Assembly: GCA_001650895.1 (NCBI GenBank)
Contig: LXYH01000031.1
Location: 42,139 to 106,138 of the forward strand
Length of the DNA stretch: 64,000 nucleotides
Source of the DNA: Rhodobacteraceae bacterium EhC02
Lineage (GTDB): Bacteria; Pseudomonadota; Alphaproteobacteria; Rhodobacterales; Rhodobacteraceae
Direction of reading: 5' to 3'
The translations under genes were made by a program, and so were the position numbers. The notes below the pieces were generated by a model. That model was not told where the DNA came from. It ran no database searches and worked only from the letters and a program-made list of their open reading frames with translations. Below, piece after piece: positions 33,550 through 40,901 of the stretch; position 1 is the first letter of the stretch; each line of letters starts with the position of its first letter.

Positions 33550-36327
33550 ATGTCCGACAAGATCACCTTCATCCTGGATGGCAAGGAAGTTCAGGCCGAC
33601 AAGGACCAGACCATCTGGGAAGTCGCCAACGGGCGTGGCCTGATCATTCCGCATCTGTGCCACAAGCCCGCGCCGGGCTATCGCCCCGACGGCAACTGCC
33701 GCGCCTGCATGGTCGAAATCGACGGCGAACGCACGCTGGCGGCGTCGTGCATCCGCACACCCACCGAAGGCATGGTCGTCAGGACCGATAGCGCCCGCGC
33801 CACATCGGCCCGCAAGATGGTGGTCGAGATGCTGCTGGCCGATCAGCCCGAGCGCGCGGTCGCGCATGACCGGTCCTCGCATCTTTGGGACATGGCCGAT
33901 GCGAATGGTGTGACCGAAAGCCGCCTGCCGACAAAGGATTCGGACCATATCCCGTTGCTGGACGACAGCCATGTGGCCATGCGCGTCAACCTGGACGCCT
34001 GCATCTCTTGCGGGCTGTGCGTGCGTGCCTGCCGCGAGGTGCAGGTCAATGACGTGATCGGCATGGCCGGACGCGGCCAGAACGCATATCCCGTGTTCGA
34101 CATGAGCGACCCGATGGGCCAATCCTCCTGCGTGGGCTGCGGCGAATGCGTGCAGGCCTGTCCGACGGGCGCGCTGATGCCGGCCACCATGGTGGACGCG
34201 GCACAGCAGGGCGACAGCAAGGATTTCGATGAAGCCGTCAAATCCGTCTGCCCCTTCTGCGGCGTCGGCTGCCAGGTCAGCCTCAAGATCAAGGACGGCA
34301 AGGTCCGCGCCGTCGAAGGCATCAACGGCCCCGCCAACGAGGGACGGCTTTGCGTGAAGGGGCGTTTTGGCTTCGACTACATCCACCATCCCCACCGCCT
34401 GACGACGCCCCTGATCCGGCGCGAGGGCGCCCCCAAGGGCATGAATGTCGATCCCGGCAATCCCATGACCCATTTCCGCGAGGCGACATGGGACGAAGCC
34501 CTGGACATGGTCGCCAACAGCTTCAAGGCGCTCAGCGCCAATGGACGCGGCCGCGCGATCGCAGGCTTCGGTTCGGCCAAATGTTCGAACGAAGAGGCCT
34601 ATCTTTTCCAGAAGCTGATCCGGCAAGGCTTCGGCCATAACAACGTCGATCACTGCACGCGTCTGTGCCATGCCTCCTCGGTGGCGGCGCTGATGGAAAA
34701 CGTGGGCTCGGGCGCGGTAACGGCGACCTTCAACCAGATCGAACATGCCGATGTGGCCATCGTCATCGGGTCGAACCCGGTGGAAAACCACCCCGTTGCC
34801 GCCACCTATTTCAAGCAGTTCGCAAAGCGTGGCGGCAAGCTGATCGTGATGGACCCGCGCGGGGTCGGGTTGCGGCGCCATGCCACCCACATGCTGCAGT
34901 TCAAGCCGGGCGCGGATGTGTCGATGCTGAACGCGATCATGAACGTGATCATCGAGGAAGGCCTTTACGACCGGGCCTATATCGAGAAGTTCACCGAGAA
35001 CTGGGAGGCCGAAAAGGCCCATCTTGCCAAGTTCACCCCCGAGGCCATGGCCCCGATCTGCGGCATTCCCGCAGAGGCGTTGCGCGCGGCGGCCCGGACC
35101 TTTGCCAAGGGCAAGGCGGGGATGATCTTCTGGGGGATGGGTGTGTCGCAGCATATCCACGGCACCGACAATTCCCGCTGCCTGATCTCTCTGGCGCTGA
35201 TGACCGGCAATATCGGCAAGCCCGGCGCGGGCCTGCACCCGCTGCGCGGACAGAACAACGTTCAGGGCGCCTCTGACGCGGGTCTGATCCCGATGTTCCT
35301 GCCCGATTACCAGCCGGTGACGGATGACGCCCTGCGCAGCAACTTCTCGCGGCTGTGGAATTCCGGCGATTTCTCGGGCGAAAAGGGTCTGACCGTGACC
35401 GAGATCCTGGATGCCGTCCATGCCGGATCGATCAAGGGGATGTATATCCTTGGCGAGAACCCGGCCATGTCCGACCCGGACGTGACCCATGCAAGGCATG
35501 CCCTGTCAAAGCTGGAATGCCTGGTGGTGCAGGACATCTTTCTGACCGAGACCGCGAATTTCGCGGATGTGATCCTGCCGGCCGCCGCCTTCTATGAAAA
35601 GAACGGCACCGTCACGAACACGAACCGCCAGGTTCAGATGGGCCGCGCCGCAGTCGCAGCGCCGGGCGAGGCCCGCGAGGATTGGCTGATCATCACCCAA
35701 CTGGCCCAGCGGCTTGGGCTGGACTGGGATTACACCCATCCCGGCCAGATCTATACCGAAATGGCGAAGGGCATGAAATCGCTGGCAAACATCACCTGGG
35801 AGCGGCTGGAAAACGAAGGCGCCGTGACCTATCCCAGCCTGTCCGCGACCGACCCCGGTCAGCCCATCGTCTTCGCCGAGGGCTTCCCGCGCGAAGGGGG
35901 CCGGGCGAAATTCACGCCGGCATCCGTCATCGCGCCCGATGAACTGCCCGATGCCGACTATCCTTTCGTGATGACCACGGGGCGGCAGTTGGAGCACTGG
36001 CACACTGGGTCGATGACCCGCCGATCCCATGTGCTTGATGCGGTCGAACCCGAGGCCAACTGCTCGATCCACCCGGCCACACTGCACCGTCTGGGTGTCG
36101 TGCCGGGCGGCAACGTGCGCCTGGTCTCGCGGCGCGGAGCGATCACGATCATGGCCCGTGCGGACCGGGCGGTAGCGGAAAACATGGTTTTCGTCCCCTT
36201 CGCCTATGTCGAGGCGGCAGCGAACATCCTGACCAACCCGGCTGTCGACCCCTATGGCAAGATCCCTGAGTTCAAATTCGCGGCCGTCCGCATCGAACGC
36301 GCGCAAGAACAGATCCCGGCCGAATAG
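33550..36327 (+). CDS. fdsA: NAD-dependent formate dehydrogenase alpha subunit (FdsA/Fdh1A type)
   Basis: A 925-residue molybdenum/tungsten enzyme oxidising formate to CO2. Residues 1-80 are a [2Fe-2S] ferredoxin (C37, C50, C53, C67). Two [4Fe-4S] sites lie near 148-210 (CISCGLCVRAC, CVGCGECVQACP). The catalytic part begins with CPFCGVGC near residue 234 and GRLCVKG. The metal ligand is Cys373 with His374 in HCTRLCHASS, so it is a cysteine, not a selenocysteine, enzyme. The NuoG-type His/Cys cluster region (residues 95-120) has no cysteines (HDRSSHLWDMAD). No fdsD gene follows. Molybdenum versus tungsten cannot be read from sequence. Confidence 0.93.
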   Translation: MSDKITFILDGKEVQADKDQTIWEVANGRGLIIPHLCHKPAPGYRPDGNCRACMVEIDGERTLAASCIRTPTEGMVVRTDSARATSARKMVVEMLLADQPERAVAHDRSSHLWDMADANGVTESRLPTKDSDHIPLLDDSHVAMRVNLDACISCGLCVRACREVQVNDVIGMAGRGQNAYPVFDMSDPMGQSSCVGCGECVQACPTGALMPATMVDAAQQGDSKDFDEAVKSVCPFCGVGCQVSLKIKDGKVRAVEGINGPANEGRLCVKGRFGFDYIHHPHRLTTPLIRREGAPKGMNVDPGNPMTHFREATWDEALDMVANSFKALSANGRGRAIAGFGSAKCSNEEAYLFQKLIRQGFGHNNVDHCTRLCHASSVAALMENVGSGAVTATFNQIEHADVAIVIGSNPVENHPVAATYFKQFAKRGGKLIVMDPRGVGLRRHATHMLQFKPGADVSMLNAIMNVIIEEGLYDRAYIEKFTENWEAEKAHLAKFTPEAMAPICGIPAEALRAAARTFAKGKAGMIFWGMGVSQHIHGTDNSRCLISLALMTGNIGKPGAGLHPLRGQNNVQGASDAGLIPMFLPDYQPVTDDALRSNFSRLWNSGDFSGEKGLTVTEILDAVHAGSIKGMYILGENPAMSDPDVTHARHALSKLECLVVQDIFLTETANFADVILPAAAFYEKNGTVTNTNRQVQMGRAAVAAPGEAREDWLIITQLAQRLGLDWDYTHPGQIYTEMAKGMKSLANITWERLENEGAVTYPSLSATDPGQPIVFAEGFPREGGRAKFTPASVIAPDELPDADYPFVMTTGRQLEHWHTGSMTRRSHVLDAVEPEANCSIHPATLHRLGVVPGGNVRLVSRRGAITIMARADRAVAENMVFVPFAYVEAAANILTNPAVDPYGKIPEFKFAAVRIERAQEQIPAE

Positions 36328-36408
36328 CCGGGATCATCCTGCGAAACGGTATGGGGCGCTGTCGTCAACGCGTCCTGTACGACTGGACGCTGCGATGCGC
36401 AGGCGGGC

Positions 36409-36612
36409 CTATTCGGAACGGTCGCTGATCGTGCCATCGATCCGGTGCTCAAGATCAAGCCCCTCGATCTTCAGCACCATCGTCGCCTTGAAGCTTTTGC
36501 CCGCGACCTTGTCGGAACCCGCCGCGCGCAGGGCCTCTTCGATGGCCTGCTGCGAGGTCACGCCGACCTGCTTGAGGAACTTGCGCATGGACATGTTGAA
36601 ATCTTCACTCAT
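36409..36612 (-). CDS. DUF6494 small protein
   Basis: A 67-residue soluble protein (NMSMRKFLKQVGVTSQQAIE near the start, then a short beta segment LEHRIDGTISD). It matches a small proteobacterial family I know as DUF6494. It is not FdsD. GGAGAAAG precedes the ATG. It lies convergent to the soluble formate dehydrogenase genes and downstream of the WD40-cytochrome gene, 30 bases away. Function unknown. Confidence 0.65.
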   Translation of the reverse strand: MSEDFNMSMRKFLKQVGVTSQQAIEEALRAAGSDKVAGKSFKATMVLKIEGLDLEHRIDGTISDRSE

Positions 36613-36642
36613 GGGTCTTTCTCCGGGTCGAGGCTCAGCCGC

Positions 36643-37857
36643 CTAGCGTGTTGCGATTTCAAGGAACTGGATCAGGGCGCGGCGATCTTCTTCGCTTGGC
36701 ACGCGCTGATCCGGCATGCGACTGCCCGGAGTATAGGCATGCGGCCCAAATTCGAAAAGCTCGGATATGGTCTGCGCCGTCCAGACGATATCCATGTCCT
36801 TGAGGGCCTCTGAATAGCTGTACCCCGGACGCGAGGCGATGCGACGCCCGAAGACACCATGCAGGGTCGGGCCTGCGCGGGCGCCATCGTCAGGGGTCAG
36901 CGTGTGACATACGGCGCAGGCGCGGAACACCTGCGCGCCGCGCGGATTGATCAATGTGGGATCGGACACATCAGCCCCTTCGCCAAGGGCAGTCCCGTCC
37001 ATGGACCAGCGCCGGATCAGGCCGTCATTCCCGCCGGTCAGCAGCACCCCGTCGGCGATGGCCAGCGCCCAGACCGGACCTTGCCCTGTCGCGATCACCG
37101 GGTCGATTGCAAGGGTCTGCGGATCGACCAGCCAGGCATCCCCGGTGGTGCCGCCGACGGCCACACGGCCTTCACCGACAGCCACGGACAGCAAGGGACG
37201 CCCGGACACGGACACTTCACGCAATCCGCCGCTGTCGTCCACGATCCGCAACGTGCCATCCGGCGATGCCAGGAACAGTGCCGCACCATCCGTCGCCAGC
37301 GCCGACGGTGGCCCCGGCAAGGCGATCTGGGCAATCATCTGGCCCGTCGCGTCCCACATCCTGAGCAGCAAGTCAGCCCCGACACTGGCAAATCCGTCTC
37401 GATAGGTGACAAGGCCGGTGATCTGCCCCTGATGCGCATCGATCATGCGCGGCATGCCCGTACCGGACCACAGGGCAATGCGCCCGTCCCACCCGGCCGA
37501 GACGATGCCATCGCCCAGCACGGCCAGCGCGCCGACAGGCAGCGGATGCCAGGTTTCGGAATAGACCGGTTCCGGCCCCTCGGCCCAGATCATCACGCGG
37601 CCATCCTGTCCGCCGGTCGCGAAACGTCCATCCGGCAAACGCAGCACGGCTGTTACCGCGCCTTCGTGAAAGCCGCTGACCTGGGTGGCCACCGTCCCGT
37701 TCCAGACAATGGCACGCCGGTCGAAAGAGCCGGAAATCACCTGCCCCCGGCTATCGGCAACCAGGGCGCGCACCGGGCCGCCATGGCCACGCAGATCTTG
37801 GGCGGACAAAGGCAGGGCGCCTGCAATGAATGCCAGGCAGACTGCTGCAAGACGCAT
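36643..37857 (-). CDS. Periplasmic WD40-repeat protein with a C-terminal cytochrome c domain
   Basis: A 404-residue exported protein. The signal peptide ends near residue 20 (LPLSAQ). Residues 22-300 form about seven WD40-like blades (GHGGPVRALV, SGSFDRRAIVWNG, GGQDGRVMIWAE, SAGWDGRIALW, and others). The last 100 residues are a class I cytochrome c with CAVCH near residue 315 as the haem site and Met in SRMPDQR as the distal ligand. It could accept electrons in the periplasm while the propeller binds a partner. It lies between the two formate dehydrogenase operons, so a link to formate oxidation is plausible but inferred. ATG 37857 fits the signal peptide. Confidence 0.82.
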   Translation of the reverse strand: MRLAAVCLAFIAGALPLSAQDLRGHGGPVRALVADSRGQVISGSFDRRAIVWNGTVATQVSGFHEGAVTAVLRLPDGRFATGGQDGRVMIWAEGPEPVYSETWHPLPVGALAVLGDGIVSAGWDGRIALWSGTGMPRMIDAHQGQITGLVTYRDGFASVGADLLLRMWDATGQMIAQIALPGPPSALATDGAALFLASPDGTLRIVDDSGGLREVSVSGRPLLSVAVGEGRVAVGGTTGDAWLVDPQTLAIDPVIATGQGPVWALAIADGVLLTGGNDGLIRRWSMDGTALGEGADVSDPTLINPRGAQVFRACAVCHTLTPDDGARAGPTLHGVFGRRIASRPGYSYSEALKDMDIVWTAQTISELFEFGPHAYTPGSRMPDQRVPSEEDRRALIQFLEIATR

Positions 37858-37881
37858 TCCGGCCCCCTGCCCCAAGTCCGA

Positions 37882-38037
37882 TCAGTTGCTGATCAGGTTC
37901 TGCTCACCCGGCGAAACACGGGCGCCTTCGGTGGTGAAGGCCGAGGTGCTGTCGACCTGGAAGGTGCCATTCAGCACACTGGCCGCACCAATGGCGATAC
38001 AGACGATGGCAACGCAGGCGATAAGAAAGGATTTCAT
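37882..38037 (-). CDS. 51-residue single-span membrane peptide
   Basis: A small frame starting with MKSFLIACVAIVCIAIGAAS and ending GEQNLISN. Residues 3-22 form one membrane helix, or an uncleaved signal; the remaining 29 residues would be periplasmic. AGGAGCCTGACCG precedes the ATG, a usable ribosome-binding site. It sits 24 bases upstream of the WD40-cytochrome gene and 21 bases after the Mrp gene, in the same direction, so it is probably co-expressed with both. No function is known to me. Confidence 0.6.
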   Translation of the reverse strand: MKSFLIACVAIVCIAIGAASVLNGTFQVDSTSAFTTEGARVSPGEQNLISN

Positions 38038-38058
38038 CGGTCAGGCTCCTTGCAGTTT

Positions 38059-39159
38059 TCAGTTATTCAGAACGTCCGGCACGGGCGCGGTCAGACTGGA
38101 CCATACCGCCTCTGCCATTTCGGTATAAAGCCGCCCCAGCACCCCGTCCGGGTCTCGGGCGACAATGGGTTGGCCGCTGTCGGATGCGGCCCGCAGATCC
38201 ATGGTCAGCGGCACCGCCCCAAGGAAGGGCACTCCCAGGCGGCGTGCCTCGGCCTGCGCGCCACCCGTGCCGAACAGGGCGTGCTGCTTGCCGCAATCGG
38301 TACAGGTGAAATATGCCATGTTCTCGATCAGGCCAATGATCGGCACATCCACCTTGCGGAACATCGCGATGCCGCGCCGCGCGTCGACCAGTGCCAGATC
38401 CTGCGGTGTCGACACGATCACGGCCCCGGCCAGCGTGGTGCCCTGCGCGATGGCAAGCTGCGCATCCCCTGTACCGGGCGGCATGTCGACGATCAGCACG
38501 TCCAGTTCGCCCCAATCCACATCGGCCAGCATCTGCGTGATGGCGGACATCACCATGGGACCGCGCCAGACCATCGCCGTTTCGGCATCCACCATCATGC
38601 CCATCGACATCGCCAGAAGCCCGTTGGATTGCATGGGCAGCAGGCGACGATCCTTGCCCATCCGGGGCCGCCCATGCAGCGCCAGCAGTGTCGGGATCGA
38701 GGGGCCGTGGATGTCGGCATCCAGGATGCCCACCCGCAGGCCCTTGGCCCGCAAACCCAGCGCAAGGTTCACCGCAGTCGTGGACTTGCCGACGCCACCC
38801 TTGCCCGAGGCAACCGCAACAACGTGGCGCACACCGGCAAGCACCTTGGGCGCTGCGCCAGGTGCCACGGCGGGCTTGGGCGTGGTCAGGCGGGGCGGGG
38901 CGCTTTGTTCATTGGTCAGCACGACAAAGGCGCTGTCGACACCGGGAATGTCGCGCAACGCGGCCTCTGCCGCGGCCCTGACCCCGGCAAGAGAGGCCGC
39001 AGCCTGCGCATTGGTCATGATCGAGACGTTGACACGGCCGTTCGCGACGACGGGCCCCGACACCTGCGGCGCCCCCAGAAAGGGCGTTCCATCGGGCATG
39101 TTCAGCCCTGACAGCGCCTCACGGGCCGCCAACAGGATCGGATCATCGGCCATTGACAT
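38059..39159 (-). CDS. Mrp/NBP35-family iron-sulfur cluster carrier ATPase
   Basis: A 366-residue P-loop ATPase. Residues 10-85 are an MIP18/DUF59-like domain. The deviant Walker A is SGKGGVGKST near residue 120; the family motif MPPGTGDAQL and the CTDC pair near residue 286, which bridges a [4Fe-4S] cluster in the dimer, are both present. It delivers iron-sulfur clusters to apo-enzymes and is well placed to serve the many clusters of the adjacent dehydrogenases. The start is ATG 39159 or 39153. Confidence 0.9.
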   Translation of the reverse strand: MSMADDPILLAAREALSGLNMPDGTPFLGAPQVSGPVVANGRVNVSIMTNAQAAASLAGVRAAAEAALRDIPGVDSAFVVLTNEQSAPPRLTTPKPAVAPGAAPKVLAGVRHVVAVASGKGGVGKSTTAVNLALGLRAKGLRVGILDADIHGPSIPTLLALHGRPRMGKDRRLLPMQSNGLLAMSMGMMVDAETAMVWRGPMVMSAITQMLADVDWGELDVLIVDMPPGTGDAQLAIAQGTTLAGAVIVSTPQDLALVDARRGIAMFRKVDVPIIGLIENMAYFTCTDCGKQHALFGTGGAQAEARRLGVPFLGAVPLTMDLRAASDSGQPIVARDPDGVLGRLYTEMAEAVWSSLTAPVPDVLNN

Positions 39160-39199
39160 GGGGTCTTTCTGACGTGAACGCCTGTGACATCAAGCAAGC

Positions 39200-39239
39200 G
39201 AAAAAACGCGCCCGGTCCTTCAGCAAAGACCGGGCGCGT
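39200..39239 (-). terminator. Rho-independent terminator of the FDH3-type operon
   Basis: ACGCGCCCGGTC at 39206-39217 pairs perfectly with GACCGGGCGCGT at 39228-39239. Read on the minus strand the stem is followed by a run of Ts (complement of the As at 39200-39206). It starts nine bases after the gamma subunit stop codon and separates that operon from the Mrp gene. Confidence 0.88.
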
Positions 39240-39248
39240 CATGGTTCT

Positions 39249-40274
39249 TCATTCGGCGGGATGCGCGCCTTTGGTCGAGATCGACTTGTCGCCGGACTTT
39301 GCCTGAACTTCCTCGACCCAGAGCGAATGGTGCTCCTTGGCCCAGTTCAGATCCACCTCGCCCGAGCCCATGGCATCGAACGCGCCTTCCATGCCGATCG
39401 ACCCGATGTAGATGTGGGCGATGATCACGAAGGACAGGATGGCGGCCACGATCCCATGAATCAGCTGGAACAACTGCCAGTCGGCTTGCGTTCCGGCCAG
39501 TGTCGGGAACAGCAGCATCACACCGGTAAAGGACAGCGCCGCACCGCCGGTCGTCACGGACCAGAAGATGACCTTCTGCCCGGCATTGAACTTCTTCGCC
39601 GGGGGATGGACACCCTTCTTCAGCAGACCGCCACCTTGCGCGATCCATTCGGCATCGACCTTGTTCGGCAGGTTGTGCGCCACCCAGACCAGGAAGGACA
39701 GCAGCAGACCCAGCATGAAGGCCGGCCCGACATAGTTATGCGCCAGCTTGCCCCAGACGGTCAGGGTCGAGAATGTCCCCTCGCCCAGAAGCGGCAGCAG
39801 CAGGGTGCGACCCAGAACAAGGTTCAGACCGGTCAGCGCCAGAACGATGAACGAGCCTGCCATCAGCCAATGGGCAAAGCGCTCGATCGCGGTAAAGCGC
39901 AGGATGCGGATGCCCGACATCTTGCCATCGACCATGATCCGGCCACGGACCATGTAGAACAGCGCCAGAACGACGACGGCGCTGACAACGGCCGCAATCG
40001 ACAGGAACCGCACGGTGCCGGTATGGGTGCCGGCCCAGGACTTGTTGCCCGGTTTGATCAGGCCGCTGGCCTTGTCATCGGGGATCGACACGCGCCCGGC
40101 GACCATCTGGTCGCCTTGCAGCGCCTGGAAAAGCTTGTCTTCCGTGACCGATTGCGCGGTCGGGTTGACCTGCTGCGCCTGCGCGACGGTCGGTGCGGTG
40201 ACAGCGCCAAGCGCCAGCACGGTCACGACAGCCATGAGGGCGGCAAGACGCTTTGCGAGATGTTTCATGTTCAT
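39249..40274 (-). CDS. Formate dehydrogenase gamma subunit (cytochrome b556, FDH3 type)
   Basis: A 341-residue membrane protein. It starts with a signal peptide (about 1-33, ending AQA), then a periplasmic stretch, and four or five helices of the FdnI type. The first gamma-family helix begins ALFYMVRGR; RFTAIERFAHWLMAGSF holds a haem b histidine, and VWGKLAHNYVGPAF and AHIYIGSIGMEGAFDAM are further family motifs. It anchors the alpha-beta enzyme to the membrane and passes electrons from formate to quinone. It follows fdh3B by 15 bases. Confidence 0.93.
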   Translation of the reverse strand: MNMKHLAKRLAALMAVVTVLALGAVTAPTVAQAQQVNPTAQSVTEDKLFQALQGDQMVAGRVSIPDDKASGLIKPGNKSWAGTHTGTVRFLSIAAVVSAVVVLALFYMVRGRIMVDGKMSGIRILRFTAIERFAHWLMAGSFIVLALTGLNLVLGRTLLLPLLGEGTFSTLTVWGKLAHNYVGPAFMLGLLLSFLVWVAHNLPNKVDAEWIAQGGGLLKKGVHPPAKKFNAGQKVIFWSVTTGGAALSFTGVMLLFPTLAGTQADWQLFQLIHGIVAAILSFVIIAHIYIGSIGMEGAFDAMGSGEVDLNWAKEHHSLWVEEVQAKSGDKSISTKGAHPAE

Positions 40275-40289
40275 AGTCCCTACTCCCGC

Positions 40290-40886
40290 TCAGACGTTGA
40301 TTGCATCGCCATAAGCGGTGCGCCAGCCCCATGCGCCAGAGCCGTAGCCCCGCGTCACGACGCGTTCCTTGTAGATTTCAGCGATGATATCGCCATCGCC
40401 AGCCAGAAGCGCCTTGGTCGAGCACATCTCGGCGCAGAGCGGCAGCTTGCCTTCCGCCAGACGGTTCGAGCCGTATTTGACATACTCGGCTTCGGTCATG
40501 TCGGCCTCGGGGCCACCGGCGCAATAGGTGCATTTGTCCATCTTGCCACGGGTGCCGAAGTTGCCGACCTTGGGATATTGCGGCGCGCCGAAGGGGCAGG
40601 CGTAGAAGCAATAGCCGCAGCCGATGCAGGTGTCCTTGGAGTGCAGGACGACGGCGTCATCGGTGGTATAGAAGCAATCCACCGGGCAGACGGCCGCGCA
40701 GGGCGCGTCGGTGCAGTGCATGCAGGCCATCGAGACCGAACGCTCGCCCGGCAGACCATCATTGATGGTCACCACGCGGCGGCGGTTGATGCCCCACGGA
40801 ACCTCATGCTCGTTCTTGCAAGCGGTCACGCAAGCGTTGCACTCGATGCAGCGGTCTGCGTCGCAAAGGAATTTCATACGTGCCAT
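40290..40886 (-). CDS. fdh3B: Formate dehydrogenase FDH3-type beta subunit
   Basis: A 198-residue ferredoxin-type subunit carrying four [4Fe-4S] clusters. The cysteine groups are visible in order: CDADRCIECNACVTAC, CMHCTDAPCAAVCPVDC, CIGCGYCFYACPFG and CTYC with a later LCAEMC. It transfers electrons from the catalytic alpha subunit to the cytochrome b subunit. There is no signal peptide of its own; it would be carried through the Tat pore with the alpha subunit. It lies 15 bases after the alpha gene. Confidence 0.94.
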   Translation of the reverse strand: MARMKFLCDADRCIECNACVTACKNEHEVPWGINRRRVVTINDGLPGERSVSMACMHCTDAPCAAVCPVDCFYTTDDAVVLHSKDTCIGCGYCFYACPFGAPQYPKVGNFGTRGKMDKCTYCAGGPEADMTEAEYVKYGSNRLAEGKLPLCAEMCSTKALLAGDGDIIAEIYKERVVTRGYGSGAWGWRTAYGDAINV

Positions 40887-40901
40887 GGTTATTGTCCTCC
40901 C

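Noticed and set aside
36409..36612. The 67-residue gene as FdsD, the small formate dehydrogenase subunit
   Set aside because: It is on the opposite strand and lacks the FdsD pattern of residues; it fits DUF6494 better.
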